Source: Pseudomonadota bacterium (GTDB taxonomy: Bacteria; Pseudomonadota; Gammaproteobacteria; Burkholderiales; Burkholderiaceae_C). Taken from it: 64,000 nucleotides of DNA. The position numbers and the translations under genes were made by a program. The stretch spans positions 11,630-75,629 of the forward strand of contig JAJXTO010000007.1 of the NCBI GenBank assembly GCA_021783695.1. Direction: 5' to 3'. The notes below the pieces were generated by a model. The model saw nothing but the letters and a program-made list of their open reading frames with translations. It was not told the origin of the DNA and searched no databases. Shown here piece after piece: positions 41,321-52,197 of this stretch (position 1 is the first letter of the stretch; each line of letters begins with the position of its first letter).

Positions 41321-42405
41321 GCCACGGCTCCGGCTGGGTCTCCCGCCTGAGCCCCGTACTGCGTGCCGACCCACTGGCGGTAGGCGCCGCTGGTGACGTG
41401 CGCCACCCAGTCGGGATGGTCGAGATACCACTGCACGGTGCGCGCGAGGCCGGTGGTGAAGGTTTCCTGCGGGGTCCAGCCGAGTTCGCGTTCGATCTTG
41501 CCCGCGTCGATGGCGTAGCGGCGGTCGTGGCCGGGGCGGTCGGTCACAAAGGTGATCTGGGCCTTGTAGCGGGTGCCGTCGGCCTTGGGACGCAGATCGT
41601 CGAGCAGGTCGCACAGGGTGTGAACGACATCGAGGTTCTTCACCTCGTTGCAGCCGCCGATGTTGTAGGTCTGGCCGAGTGCGCCGGCCTCGAGCACACG
41701 GGCAATGGCGCGGCAGTGGTCTTCCACATACAGCCAGTCGCGCACGTTCTGGCCGTCGCCGTACACCGGCAGGGATTTGCCGGCCAGGGCGTTGTGGATC
41801 ATCAGCGGGATGAGTTTCTCGGGGAACTGGTAGGGGCCGTAGTTGTTGGAGCAGTTGGTGGTGAGCACCGGCAGGCCGTAGGTGTGATGCCAGGCACGCA
41901 CGAGGTGGTCGGAGGCGGCCTTGCTCGCGCTGTAGGGGCTGTTGGGCGCGTAGGGGGTGGTTTCGGTGAAGGCCGGGTCGGTGGGGCTCAGGCTGCCGTA
42001 GACCTCGTCGGTGGACACATGCAGGAAGCGGAAGGCAGCCTTCTCCGCATGCGGCAAAGCGCTCCAGTAGGCGCGGGTGGCTTCGAGCAGCTCGAAGGTG
42101 CCCTGCACATTGGTGCGGATGAAGTCCCCCGGGCCGTGGATGGAGCGGTCGACATGGCTCTCGGCGGCGAAGTGCAGGATGGCGCGCGGGCGGTGCTGAG
42201 CAAGCAGCGCGGCCACGGCGGGCCGGTCGCCAATGTCCACCTTGGCGAAGTGATAGCGCGCATCGCCCTGCACGCTGGCCAGGCTTTCCAGATTGCCGGC
42301 GTAGGTCAGGGCGTCGAGCACCAGCACGGGCTCGTCGGACTGGCCCAGCCAGTGATGAACAAAGTTGGCGCCGATGAAACCGGCAGCTCCGGTGAGGAAA
42401 ATCAT
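41317..42405 (-). CDS. rfbB: dTDP-glucose 4,6-dehydratase
   Basis: [53 protein letters not shown]. Confidence 0.97.
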   Translation of the reverse strand: MIFLTGAAGFIGANFVHHWLGQSDEPVLVLDALTYAGNLESLASVQGDARYHFAKVDIGDRPAVAALLAQHRPRAILHFAAESHVDRSIHGPGDFIRTNVQGTFELLEATRAYWSALPHAEKAAFRFLHVSTDEVYGSLSPTDPAFTETTPYAPNSPYSASKAASDHLVRAWHHTYGLPVLTTNCSNNYGPYQFPEKLIPLMIHNALAGKSLPVYGDGQNVRDWLYVEDHCRAIARVLEAGALGQTYNIGGCNEVKNLDVVHTLCDLLDDLRPKADGTRYKAQITFVTDRPGHDRRYAIDAGKIERELGWTPQETFTTGLARTVQWYLDHPDWVAHVTSGAYRQWVGTQYGAQAGDPAGAVA

Positions 42406-42522
42406 GGTTTGGTTGAAATTCTGCTGAAAGATCGGTCATGTCGCCGGGATACGGCGCAACTGTCAGGATAACAACGCCGCGCGTGCTGGCCGTCTGCGCG
42501 CGTCATGACCATCAAGCCCCGG

Positions 42523-43947
42523 TCAGCATTCGATGATGTTCACCGCCAGGCCGCCACGGGCGGTTTCCTTGTACTTGGTCTGCATATCGGCGCCGGTGTC
42601 GCGCATGGTCTTGATGACCTGATCGAGCGAGACGATGTGGCGGCCGTCGCCGTGCAGCGCCATGCGCGCGGCGTTGAGGGCCTGCACCGAGGCGATGGCG
42701 TTGCGTTCGATGCAGGGCACCTGCACCAGTCCGCCAACGGGGTCGCAGGTCAGGCCGAGGTGGTGCTCCATGCCGATTTCCGCGGCGTTTTCCACCTGTT
42801 CGGGCGTGCCGCCAAGCACGGCGCACAGCGCACCGGCGGCCATTGAGCAGGCCACGCCGACCTCGCCCTGGCAGCCCACCTCGGCGCCGCTGATCGATGC
42901 ATTCTCTTTGTAGAGCAGGCCGATGGCGCCGGCAGTGAGCAGGAAATCGGCCACGCCCGCGTCGTTCGCGCCGGGCACGAAGCGGGTGTAGTAGTGCAGC
43001 ACGGCGGGAATGATGCCGGCGGCGCCGTTGGTCGGCGCGGTGACCACGCGGCCACCTGCAGCGTTCTCTTCGTTGACCGCCAGGGCGTAGAGGTTGACCC
43101 AATCGATGGCCTGCAGCGGATCATGCAGGGGCTGCAGCGGCGCGGTCAGCGCCGTTGCGCCGCTGGGGACGGGGCTGCCTGCGAGAGTGCGGTAGAGCTG
43201 CGGCGCGCGGCGGCGCACATGCAGCCAGCCGGGCAACTCGCCTTCGGTGGCGCAGCCGCGCGCCACGCAGGCCTGCATGACCTGCCAGATGCGCAGCAGT
43301 TCGCGGTCGATGTCGGCATCGGCACGCCAATGCCGCTCGTTGCGGCGCATGACGGCGGCGATGCTCAGGCCGTGCGTGCGGGTGAGCGCCAGCAGTTCCA
43401 CCGCGCTGTGAAACGGCAGCGGCAGCACGGTGGTGTCGGGTGCGACGCGCTTTTGCCGTTCGCCATCAGCGGCCACTTCGTCGCTGACGACAAAACCGCC
43501 GCCAACCGAGTAGTAGATGCGCTGATCGAGCACGGCACCCGTGGCATCGAAGGCGGAAAACTGCATGCCGTTGGCGTGCAGCGGCAGTTGCCGGAGGGCG
43601 AAGAACGTGATGTCGCGCGCCGGGTCGAAGTTCAGTGGCTGCAGGCCCAGCAGGCCGAGCCGGTGTGTGGCCTGCAGCGCCGCGATGCGCCCGCCAATGC
43701 TGTCCACATCCACGGTGTCGGGCAGATCGCCCTGCAGGCCGAGGATGACCGCACGGTCGCTCCCATGTCCCTTGCCGGTGGCGCCGAGCGAGCCATACAG
43801 CGCGCACTCCACCCGGGCCACGCGCTTCAGCTTGCCGCTGGCCTGCAACTGCAGTGCAAACAGCCGCGCCGCGCGCATCGGCCCCACGGTATGCGAGCTG
43901 CTCGGGCCGATGCCTACCTTGAACAGATCGAACACCGAGACGGCCAC
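42523..43947 (-). CDS. sdaA: L-serine ammonia-lyase
   Basis: [28 protein letters not shown]-terminal domain [17 protein letters not shown]. Confidence 0.96.
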   Translation of the reverse strand: MAVSVFDLFKVGIGPSSSHTVGPMRAARLFALQLQASGKLKRVARVECALYGSLGATGKGHGSDRAVILGLQGDLPDTVDVDSIGGRIAALQATHRLGLLGLQPLNFDPARDITFFALRQLPLHANGMQFSAFDATGAVLDQRIYYSVGGGFVVSDEVAADGERQKRVAPDTTVLPLPFHSAVELLALTRTHGLSIAAVMRRNERHWRADADIDRELLRIWQVMQACVARGCATEGELPGWLHVRRRAPQLYRTLAGSPVPSGATALTAPLQPLHDPLQAIDWVNLYALAVNEENAAGGRVVTAPTNGAAGIIPAVLHYYTRFVPGANDAGVADFLLTAGAIGLLYKENASISGAEVGCQGEVGVACSMAAGALCAVLGGTPEQVENAAEIGMEHHLGLTCDPVGGLVQVPCIERNAIASVQALNAARMALHGDGRHIVSLDQVIKTMRDTGADMQTKYKETARGGLAVNIIEC

Positions 43948-43962
43948 GGCGCTTCTTTCAGA

Positions 43963-45033
43963 TCAGTCCTGCGCCGCGCAGGCCGCGATGAGATCGGCGG
44001 CGAAGGCGTCCACCGATTCGGGCGTGGTGTCCCAGGCGCACATCAGTCGGCAGCCTCCGTCGGCGATGAATTCGTAGAAACGCCAGCCCTGTGCGTGCAG
44101 GGTGTCGATGACGGCGCGGGGCAGATGGGCGAACACCGCATTGGCCTCGGGCGGGTGCATCACCCGCACGCCGGGAACGGCGTGGATGGCCGCATACAGA
44201 CGTTGCGCCATGGCGTTGGCATGGCTGGCGTGGCGCAGCCAGGTGGCGTTTTCCAGCATGCCCAGCCAGGGCGCGGAAATGAAGCGCATTTTCGAGGCGA
44301 GCTGTCCAGCCTGTTTCACCCGCCAGGCGAAATCGGCGGAGAGCTCACGGTCGAAGAACACCACGGCCTCGCCAACGGGCAGGCCGTTCTTGGTGCCGCC
44401 GAAGCACAGCACGTCCACCCCGGCGCGCCAGGTGATGTCGCTCGGATGGCAGCCCAGCGTGGCCACGGCGTTGGCAAAGCGCGCGCCGTCCATGTGCAGC
44501 TTGAGGCGGTGGCGCTTGGCCATGGCGGCGATGGCGCGCACTTCCTCGACGCTGTAGACGGTGCCGAGCTCGGTCGCCTGGGTGATGGAGACGACCTTGG
44601 GCTTGGGGAAGTGGATGTCGCTGCGCTTGGTGACCAGCGCATCGATGGCATCCGGCGTGAGCTTGCCGCGCCGTGCCTGCGGGCTTTCGGATTCGGTGAT
44701 CAGCAGCTTGGAGCCGCCGGAGAAAAACTCCGGGCAGCCGCACTCGTCGGTTTCGATATGCGCCACCGGGGTGCAGATCACCGAGTGGTAGCTCTGGCAC
44801 ATGGCGGCGAGCGCCAGCGAATTGGCCGCCGTGCCGTTGAACACGAAATAGACGTCGCAGTCGGTCTGGAACAGTTCACGCAGACGGTCGGAGACGCGCT
44901 GCGTCCAGCCGTCGTCGCCATAGGCCGGCTGATGGCCGGATGCATTGGCCTGCAGCAGCCAGTGCAAGGCTTCCGGGCAGATGCCGGCGTAGTTGTCGCT
45001 GGCGAAATGTTGTCGGATTTCTGGGGTGTGCAT
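43963..45033 (-). CDS. ltaE: Low-specificity L-threonine aldolase
   Basis: FVFNGTAANSLAL; HMDGARFANAVA; DVLCFGGTKNG. Confidence 0.92.
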   Translation of the reverse strand: MHTPEIRQHFASDNYAGICPEALHWLLQANASGHQPAYGDDGWTQRVSDRLRELFQTDCDVYFVFNGTAANSLALAAMCQSYHSVICTPVAHIETDECGCPEFFSGGSKLLITESESPQARRGKLTPDAIDALVTKRSDIHFPKPKVVSITQATELGTVYSVEEVRAIAAMAKRHRLKLHMDGARFANAVATLGCHPSDITWRAGVDVLCFGGTKNGLPVGEAVVFFDRELSADFAWRVKQAGQLASKMRFISAPWLGMLENATWLRHASHANAMAQRLYAAIHAVPGVRVMHPPEANAVFAHLPRAVIDTLHAQGWRFYEFIADGGCRLMCAWDTTPESVDAFAADLIAACAAQD

Positions 45034-45045
45034 GGAGTGGAGTTG

Positions 45046-47940
45046 CTATTCGGCGTAGTCCGCAGCGTAGTCCGCGATGGGCAGGCAGGCGCATTGCAGA
45101 TTGCGGTCGCCCCAGGCGTTGTCCACCCGGCCCACCGGCGGCCAGTATTTGCTGGCTTTGAGCGCGGGCGTCGGGAAGGCGGCATCTTCTCTGCTGTGGA
45201 CATGCGCCCAGTCCGCGCCGAGCACGCTGGCCGCGGTGTGCGGCGCGGCCTTGAGCGGATTGTCCTCACGCGGCCATTCGCCCTTTTCCACCCGGGCGAT
45301 CTCGGCGCGGATGGCGATCATGGCGTCGATGAAACGATCGAGTTCCGCGAGCGACTCGCTCTCGGTCGGCTCGATCATCAGCGTGCCCGGCACCGGGAAG
45401 CTCATGGTCGGCGCGTGAAAGCCATAGTCCATCAGCCGCTTGGCCACATCTTCGTTGCTGATGCCGGTGGCGTCTTTCAGCGGGCGCAGGTCGAGGATGC
45501 ACTCATGCGCCACGCGGCCGTTCTCGCCGGTGTAGAGCACGGGGTAATGGCCCTTGAGCTTTTCGGCAATGTAATTGGCCGACAGGATGGCCACGCGGCT
45601 GGCCTGGGTGAGGCCACCGGCGCCCATCATGCGCATATACATCCACGAAATCGGCAGCACACTGGCATTACCCAGCGGCGCGGCGCTCACCGCACCGACC
45701 GCCCCCGGATGATCGACACCCGCAGCGCGATGCACCGGCAGGAAAGGCGCCAGGTGCGCGCGCACACCGATCGGCCCCACACCAGGGCCGCCGCCGCCAT
45801 GCGGAATACAGAAGGTCTTGTGCAGATTGAGATGGGACACGTCCGCGCCGAACTCGGGCGGACTGGCCAGACCGACCAGCGCGTTCAGATTGGCGCCGTC
45901 CACATACACCTGCCCGCCGTTCTGGTGGACGATGTCGCAGATGGCGCGCACTTCGGTCTCGAACACGCCGTGGGTGCTGGGGTAGGTGATCATGCACGCG
46001 GCCAATTGGGCCGCATGTTGCTCGGCCTTGGCACGCAGATCGGCCAGATCGACATTGCCCTGCGCATCGCAGGCGGTCACGACCACCCGCATGCCCGCCA
46101 TCTGCGCCGAAGCGGGGTTGGTGCCGTGGGCGGACGATGGAATCAGGCAGACATCGCGATGCGCCTCGCCCCGGCTGGCGTGCCAGGCGCGGATGACCAG
46201 CAGCCCGGCGTACTCACCCTGCGAGCCGGCGTTGGGCTGCAGGCACATGGCGTCGTAGCCGGTGGCGGCGCACAGCCACTGTTCGAGCTGCCGCGCCAGC
46301 TGGGCGTAGCCGCGCGTCTGATCGGCCGGAGCGAAGGGGTGGATGGAAGCGAATTCCGGCCAGGTGATGGGCACCATCTCGCTGGTGGCGTTGAGCTTCA
46401 TGGTGCAGGAGCCCAGCGGAATCATCGCGCGGTCGAGCGCGATGTCTTTGTCGGCCAGGCGGCGCAGATAGCGCAGCATCTCGGTTTCGCTGTGATAGCG
46501 GTGGAACACCGGGTGGCTGAGGAAGGCGCTTTGCCGCGCGAGCTGCTGCGGCCAGCGCGGCGCCACGCCTTTCTCGGCAGCGTCGAACAGCGCGCCACAA
46601 TGTTCCACGCCAAAGCAGGCCAGAATGTCGCACAGATCCTGACGGGTCACAGTTTCATCCAGCGACACGGCCACATGTTGCGCGCCGATGCGGCGGAAGT
46701 TGATGCCATGCGCCAGCGCGGCCGCATGCACGGCCTCGGTGCGCACACCGGTGTGTACGGTCAGGGTGTCGAAGAATTCGGGGTTGAGCACCGGCAGCCC
46801 GGCCTGCTGCAGGCCCTGCGCCAGGAGCACGGTGTAGGCATGCACCCGCTGGGCGATGCGCTTGAGCCCCGCAGGGCCGTGATAGACCGCATACATGCTG
46901 GCGAGCACGGCCGGCAGCACCTGCGCGGTGCAGATGTTGCTGGTGGCCTTTTCGCGGCGGATGTGCTGCTCGCGGGTTTGCAGCGCCAGACGGTAGGCCG
47001 GCTGGCCATGCACGTCCTGGCTCACGCCGACGAGCCGACCGGGCAATGAGCGCTTGAGCGCGTCGCGCACCGCCAGATAGCCGGCGTGCGGGCCACCGAA
47101 GCCCAGTGGGAGTCCGAAGCGCTGGGTGGTGCCGCAGGCGATGTCGGCCCCGATTTCGCCCGGCGACATCAGCAGGGTGAGCGCCAGCAGGTCTGCCGCG
47201 ACAACGACCAGCACACCCTTGGCCTTGAGCGCGGCGATGCGCTCGCGGTCGTCGCGCACGGTGCCGTCCGCTCCGGGGTATTGCAGCAGCACGCCAAAGT
47301 AATCGCCTTCCAGCGCTTGATCCGCCGCACCGCTGACCACCTCGATGTCCAGCGGCGCGGCGCGAGTATGCAGCACTTCGAGGGTCTGCGGCAGCACGTC
47401 GTCGGCAACGAAAAAGCGTTGCGACTTGAGCTTGCTCGACCGCAGCGCCAGGGTCATGGCCTCGGCCGCGGCGGTGGCTTCGTCGAGCATGGAGGCGTTG
47501 GACACGTCCATGCCGGTGAGGTCGGCCACCATGGTCTGGAAATTGAGCAGCGCTTCCAGCCGCCCCTGGCTGATTTCAGGCTGATACGGCGTGTAGGCGG
47601 TATACCAGGCCGGGCTCTCCAGCACATTGCGCTGGATGACGCCGGGCATCAACGCGTTGTAGTAGCCCTGCCCGATGTAACTGCGCATCACCCGGTTGTC
47701 CTGGGCGATGCTGCGCAGCTCGGCAAGCGCCCGTGTTTCGTCGACGGCTGCGGGCAGGTCAAACGCCCTCTGGCGGCGAATGGCTGCAGGGATCACCGAT
47801 TCAATGAGCCCGTGCAGATCGGCCCCGCCCAAAGACTGCAGCATGCGCTGCTGGTCTGCGGCGTCCGGGCCGATGTGGCGACGCTGGAAGGCGTGCGCAT
47901 CTTCAAGTTCGCGCAGCGCGGGTTGGGTGGACATCAACAT
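45046..47940 (-). CDS. gcvP: Glycine dehydrogenase (decarboxylating), P protein
   Basis: [51 protein letters not shown]. Confidence 0.97.
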   Translation of the reverse strand: MLMSTQPALRELEDAHAFQRRHIGPDAADQQRMLQSLGGADLHGLIESVIPAAIRRQRAFDLPAAVDETRALAELRSIAQDNRVMRSYIGQGYYNALMPGVIQRNVLESPAWYTAYTPYQPEISQGRLEALLNFQTMVADLTGMDVSNASMLDEATAAAEAMTLALRSSKLKSQRFFVADDVLPQTLEVLHTRAAPLDIEVVSGAADQALEGDYFGVLLQYPGADGTVRDDRERIAALKAKGVLVVVAADLLALTLLMSPGEIGADIACGTTQRFGLPLGFGGPHAGYLAVRDALKRSLPGRLVGVSQDVHGQPAYRLALQTREQHIRREKATSNICTAQVLPAVLASMYAVYHGPAGLKRIAQRVHAYTVLLAQGLQQAGLPVLNPEFFDTLTVHTGVRTEAVHAAALAHGINFRRIGAQHVAVSLDETVTRQDLCDILACFGVEHCGALFDAAEKGVAPRWPQQLARQSAFLSHPVFHRYHSETEMLRYLRRLADKDIALDRAMIPLGSCTMKLNATSEMVPITWPEFASIHPFAPADQTRGYAQLARQLEQWLCAATGYDAMCLQPNAGSQGEYAGLLVIRAWHASRGEAHRDVCLIPSSAHGTNPASAQMAGMRVVVTACDAQGNVDLADLRAKAEQHAAQLAACMITYPSTHGVFETEVRAICDIVHQNGGQVYVDGANLNALVGLASPPEFGADVSHLNLHKTFCIPHGGGGPGVGPIGVRAHLAPFLPVHRAAGVDHPGAVGAVSAAPLGNASVLPISWMYMRMMGAGGLTQASRVAILSANYIAEKLKGHYPVLYTGENGRVAHECILDLRPLKDATGISNEDVAKRLMDYGFHAPTMSFPVPGTLMIEPTESESLAELDRFIDAMIAIRAEIARVEKGEWPREDNPLKAAPHTAASVLGADWAHVHSREDAAFPTPALKASKYWPPVGRVDNAWGDRNLQCACLPIADYAADYAE

Positions 47941-47982
47941 GCGGTGTTCTCCGGGTCAGGCGGGATTGCGGTGGGCAATCGT

Positions 47983-48357
47983 TCAGGCGTTCTTGAGCAG
48001 TTCGGCGTAGGCGGCTTCGTCCATCAGGGCGTCGAGCTGGCTCGGGTCGGACAGTTTGATGCGGAAAAACCAGCCACTGTTCTGCGGGTCCGAGTTGGCC
48101 AGCGAGGGGTCGGCGCGCAGGGTTTCGTTGACTTCAGTCACTTCGCCCGAAACCGGGCTGAACACGTCTGCCGCCGCCTTGACCGACTCGACCACGCCCA
48201 CGGTGTCGTGCGCTGCATAGGTCTTCCCGACCTCGGGCAGATCGACGAACACCACATCGCCCAGCGCGTCCTGCGCATGGGGGGTGATGCCCACGGTGGC
48301 GATGCCCGCGGCATCGACGCGAATCCATTCATGGTCGGGGGTGAATTTCAGGCTCAT
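47983..48357 (-). CDS. gcvH: Glycine cleavage system H protein
   Basis: [13 protein letters not shown]; lipoyl lysine region [20 protein letters not shown]. Confidence 0.97.
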   Translation of the reverse strand: MSLKFTPDHEWIRVDAAGIATVGITPHAQDALGDVVFVDLPEVGKTYAAHDTVGVVESVKAAADVFSPVSGEVTEVNETLRADPSLANSDPQNSGWFFRIKLSDPSQLDALMDEAAYAELLKNA

Positions 48358-48411
48358 GGAACTCTCCGGATAGGAATGAAAATTGAGATCAAAACAGCAT
48401 CGGGACCATCA

Positions 48412-49572
48412 TCAACCGCGCCAGTAACGGTGCGGCACAAACGGCATGGGTTGCAACTGCATGGGCACGGCGCGGCCACGCACCTGGGCATACAGCGTCG
48501 TGCCCGGGGCGGTGAATTCGGCGGCGACATAGGCCATGGCCACCGGCCCGCCGGCGCTGGGGGCAAAACTGCCGCTGGTCACGCGCCCGGCCACGCGGCC
48601 ATCGGCCGCCAGCAATTCGACGCCTTCACGCACCGGCGTGCGATCAAGGCCGATCAGACCGATCCGGCGACGCGCCACGACGGCGGGATTGTCGAGCTGA
48701 GACAGGATGATCTCCGCGCCGGGGAATCCCCCCGCCCGCGCGCCACCGGTGCGGCGGACTTTCTGCAGCGCCCAGCTCAGCCCGGCTTCGACCGGCGTGG
48801 TGGTGGTATCGATATCGTGGCCATAGAGGCACAGCCCGGCTTCGAGCCGCAGGGTGTCGCGCGCGCCCAGCCCGATGGGCTTGACCTCGGGGATCGCCAG
48901 CAACAGCCGCGCAAAGCGTTCGGCGTCCTGCGCCGCCACCGAGATTTCCAGCCCATCCTCGCCGGTGTAGCCGCTGCGGGTGGCGAAAATGCGGATGGGC
49001 GTCGTCTGCGTCGGCACATCCATCCAGCGCCCGGTCATGAACACAAGCTCCGCGGCCTGCGGAACCAGGCGTGAAAAACTCTGCACCGCCAGCGGCCCCT
49101 GCAGCGCCAGCAAGGCCTGTTCGGGCATGGGAACGATCTCACAGCGGTCTGCGAGGGTCTGCAGCAGGGCGACATCCTGCGCCTTGCATGCGGCGTTGAC
49201 AATGAGAAACAGCTCCAGCCCCTGACCATCGGCACGAGGGCGCGGAATCACCATCAGGTCATCGAGAATGCCGCCGTCGGAATTGGTGAACAAAGCGTAG
49301 CGCTGCTTGCCTTCGATCAGCCCCCGTATATCGACCGGCACCAGCGTTTCGAGGGCGGCGGCAGCGCCATCACCACGCAGGGCCACCTGCCCCATGTGCG
49401 AAATATCGAACAGCCCGGCGCTTTGCCGGGTCTGGAGATGTTCTGCGAGGATGCCCGCCGGGTATTGCACCGGCATGGCGTAGCCGGCGAACGGCACCAT
49501 GCGCGCGCCCAGCTCGAGGTGCAGCGCGTGCAAGGGAGTGGAAATCAGATCGGTAGTTGTGGAGTCGGACAC
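48412..49572 (-). CDS. gcvT: Glycine cleavage system T protein (aminomethyltransferase)
   Basis: STPLHALHLELGARMVPFAGYAMPVQY; GLFDISHMGQV; ARDTLRLEAGLCLYGHD. Confidence 0.96.
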   Translation of the reverse strand: MSDSTTTDLISTPLHALHLELGARMVPFAGYAMPVQYPAGILAEHLQTRQSAGLFDISHMGQVALRGDGAAAALETLVPVDIRGLIEGKQRYALFTNSDGGILDDLMVIPRPRADGQGLELFLIVNAACKAQDVALLQTLADRCEIVPMPEQALLALQGPLAVQSFSRLVPQAAELVFMTGRWMDVPTQTTPIRIFATRSGYTGEDGLEISVAAQDAERFARLLLAIPEVKPIGLGARDTLRLEAGLCLYGHDIDTTTTPVEAGLSWALQKVRRTGGARAGGFPGAEIILSQLDNPAVVARRRIGLIGLDRTPVREGVELLAADGRVAGRVTSGSFAPSAGGPVAMAYVAAEFTAPGTTLYAQVRGRAVPMQLQPMPFVPHRYWRG

Positions 49573-49658
49573 GTCGGGTTCTCGCGGGGGTGAGGCGCAT
49601 GCGCCAGTCATACCGCACATCGTGCCCGAAAAAGCGACAAAGCGCGGCGCTCAACCCC

Positions 49659-49848
49659 TCGCTGTCCCGGGTACCTGAGAGATTGATCCGGCGCGTGGCC
49701 AGACTTGCCCCTTCGGTGAGCGCCCAGATGCAGCGCCGCTCTCCAGTGAGGAACACCTTGCGGTGTGGTCAGTCCTTTTGCCTGAGCGGTACACCCTTGC
49801 TGGGCTTACGCCTTCGGCGGCTGCAACAAAACAGCTCTCTCCTGACTA
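49659..49848 (-). promoter_or_regulatory. Tandem glycine riboswitch (two aptamers) in the gcvT leader
   Basis: Minus strand shows GGAGAGAGC...GCCGAAGGCGTAAG...CTCAGGCAAAAGGACTGAC...CACTGGAGAGC...CACCGAAGGGGCAAG...TCTCAGGTACCCGGGACAG, matching both glycine aptamer halves. Confidence 0.93.
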
Positions 49849-49892
49849 CGATAAGTATATTGCAGGCCCGTCGATCCGCCGTCATACAAGGC

Positions 49893-50141
49893 CTATTTTT
49901 TTCGGCGACCTGATCCCAACCCCAGACTTTCGCGGTATTTCTGTCTGCGTGCCTTTTGCCGATCCGCCATGTCGTTCATCGCACGTTTTTTCGAGATGTT
50001 GAACATGGGATCAATGATCTCCCACCAAATGAAGGCAAATGCCAGGGGCAGGAGCACCCACCACCATGACCAGGCAGCGACTGGGGCAATGCCCAGGAGC
50101 TTGAGGACAATAAAAATCAGACCCAGAACGACGAACGCCAT
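49893..50141 (-). CDS. Small Trp-rich membrane protein (TIGR04438-like)
   Basis: MAFVVLGLIFIVLKLLGIAPVAAWSWWWVLLPLAFAFIWWEIIDPMFNISKKRAMNDM...; one to two TM segments. Confidence 0.75.
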   Translation of the reverse strand: MAFVVLGLIFIVLKLLGIAPVAAWSWWWVLLPLAFAFIWWEIIDPMFNISKKRAMNDMADRQKARRQKYRESLGLGSGRRKK

Positions 50142-50337
50142 GACATTGCACCTGCTGGAGGGAAAGCGCGACAAGATACAAAATGCAACACCGAATAGCA
50201 CAGCGCGTGTTGCGCAAAATCAATTTGAACCAACACCGCAGTCATTCTCGCTGACTTCCTACGCTTGGCGTCAACCGAATTGATTAAGATGCGTTAGTTG
50301 GCTGTACCTGTTTTGTTTAACCCTCTGGAGGACTGGA

Positions 50338-50664
50338 ATGAAAAAAGCTGTTTTTGCTGCTGCCCTGGCCGCTGCCGCCACCATGACCATGTCGTCGGCT
50401 TTCGCCGCTGAAGACATGCTGGCCCTGGCCAAATCGAAGAACTGCCTGGCTTGCCACGCAGTGGACAAGAAACTGGTTGGCCCGTCCTACCAGGAAGTCG
50501 CCGCCAAGTACGCTGGCAAGCCCGGCGCCGTGGACACCCTGAGCAACGCCATTCTGCACGGCGTGTCTGGCGTGTGGGGCCCGGTGCCGATGCCCGCCAA
50601 CCCGCAAGTGACCCCCGCCCAGGCCAAGCAACTGGCCGAGTGGGTTCTGTCCATGAAGAAGTAA
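50338..50664 (+). CDS. Periplasmic class I cytochrome c (c551/c552-like)
   Basis: Signal peptide; heme motif CLACH; distal Met region GPVPMPANP. Confidence 0.93.
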   Translation: MKKAVFAAALAAAATMTMSSAFAAEDMLALAKSKNCLACHAVDKKLVGPSYQEVAAKYAGKPGAVDTLSNAILHGVSGVWGPVPMPANPQVTPAQAKQLAEWVLSMKK

Positions 50665-50726
50665 TTCATACGCAGCACATGTTGCTGCCGTGAAGGGTGC
50701 GGATCGAAAGGTCTGCCTCAAGTACA

Positions 50727-50759
50727 AGCCGAGATGCCGCGCAGGCACTCGGCTTTTTT
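50727..50759 (+). terminator. Rho-independent terminator downstream of cytochrome c gene
   Basis: AGCCGAGaTGCC-gcgca-GGCACTCGGCT-TTTTT. Confidence 0.85.
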
Positions 50760-50805
50760 GTTGCCTTGGGTCTGTCTGGCCTGCATGCTCCTCGCGAACA
50801 GCCAA

Positions 50806-50831
50806 CAAAAAGCGCCCCGAAGGGCGCTTGG
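50806..50831 (-). terminator. Rho-independent terminator downstream of the LivJ-like gene
   Basis: Minus strand AAGCGCCCTTCGGGGCGCTTTTTG. Confidence 0.8.
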
Positions 50832-50877
50832 CAGCTCGGCACAGATGCGTGCTCAGGCAGCGCGTCCGCAAACCGCC

Positions 50878-52014
50878 TTACTGCACAGCCAGCACGCTCT
50901 TCTTGCCTTCCTTGTCGAACTCGGAGATGGTGATGGTGGCATCCACGAGTTCACCGGTCTTGGTGAAGTGGATGTTTTTCTTGGTCACGCCGTTGTAGTC
51001 GACATTGGCAATGAAGGGCAGGTACTTCTTCGGATCAACCGATTTGGCCTTCATCATGGCGTGCGCCAGCACCATGGTGCCGTCATACGAGTACGGGGAG
51101 TAGAGCTGGAATGCATTGGCACCGAACTCGGCGTCATAACGCTTCTTCCAGGCTTCGCCGCCCGGCATCTGGCTCAGCGGCGAGCCGCCTTCCGCGCAGA
51201 TGGTGCCGGCAACTGCTTCGCCTGCCAGTTTGCCCAGTTCAGGCGCGCAGATGCCGTCACCGCCCATCAGGGTGGACTTGATGCCCAGTTGGCGCATCTG
51301 GCGAACCAGCGGGCCGGCCTGGCTGTACATGCCGCCATAGAAGATCACGTCAGGGTTGGATGCCTTGATCTTGGTCAGAATGGCGGAAAAATCGGTGGCC
51401 TTGTCGTTGGTGAACTCGCGGTCAACCATTTTCATGCCATCTTTTTGCGCGGTCTTGGCAAACACATCGGCAACACCCTGGCCATAGGCGGTCCGGTCGT
51501 CGATGACGGCGATGGTCTTGGCCTTCAGTTTGGTCTTGGCGTAGTTGGCCAGTCCAGAACCGAGCGCACTGTCATTGGCAATGATGCGGAAGAAGGTCTT
51601 GAAGCCCTGTGTCGAGATCTTGGGATCGGTGGACGACGGAGTGATGTCGGGAATACCGGCATTGTTGTAGATGCGCGAAGCGGGGAAGGTGCAGCCGGAG
51701 TTCAGGTGCCCAACGACGCCGTTGACCTTCTCGTCAACGAATTTCTGCGCCACGGTGGTGGCTTGCTTCGGGTCGGCCTGGTCGTCCTGGGCGTCAACCT
51801 TCCAGACGATTTTCTTGCCGCCGATGACGATGTTCTGGGCGTTCAGGTCCTTGATGGCCATTTTCACGCCGTTGGCGTTGTCCTGACCGAAACTGGCCTG
51901 CGGGCCGGACATGGGCGATGCACTGCCGATGGTGACGGTCACGGTGTCTTCAGCGTAAGCAGTGCCGATGGCCATGGACAGGGCCAGCAGCGGAGCAGCA
52001 TATTTGAGTTTCAT
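50878..52014 (-). CDS. Branched-chain amino-acid ABC transporter substrate-binding protein (LivJ/K type)
   Basis: MKLKYAAPLLALSMAIGTAYAEDTVTVTIGSASPMSGPQASFGQDNANGVKMAI; VVGHLNSGCTFPASRIYNNAGIPDITPSSTDP. Confidence 0.93.
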   Translation of the reverse strand: MKLKYAAPLLALSMAIGTAYAEDTVTVTIGSASPMSGPQASFGQDNANGVKMAIKDLNAQNIVIGGKKIVWKVDAQDDQADPKQATTVAQKFVDEKVNGVVGHLNSGCTFPASRIYNNAGIPDITPSSTDPKISTQGFKTFFRIIANDSALGSGLANYAKTKLKAKTIAVIDDRTAYGQGVADVFAKTAQKDGMKMVDREFTNDKATDFSAILTKIKASNPDVIFYGGMYSQAGPLVRQMRQLGIKSTLMGGDGICAPELGKLAGEAVAGTICAEGGSPLSQMPGGEAWKKRYDAEFGANAFQLYSPYSYDGTMVLAHAMMKAKSVDPKKYLPFIANVDYNGVTKKNIHFTKTGELVDATITISEFDKEGKKSVLAVQ

Positions 52015-52197
52015 GGATGAGCCTCCAAAGAGTAAAACTTGAGTGAATTGTGTTGTGAAGTCAGGATCTGTCTGACAGGGCGATACATTAACTGAGTTAC
52101 AGATTTTTGAACAGATCGCCTTTTCCAGCACTAGCAAGCAATGTGCCTGGGAGTTGCCCGGTTGACAATTCGGCGGGCAAATTGCTTTCCGTATAGC

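Noticed and set aside
42994-47049. 1351 aa plus-strand ORF, one of the longest ORFs in the track
   Set aside because: Antisense to sdaA, ltaE and gcvP, all with strong motif support; the product is H/G/A/R/Q-rich with no domain.
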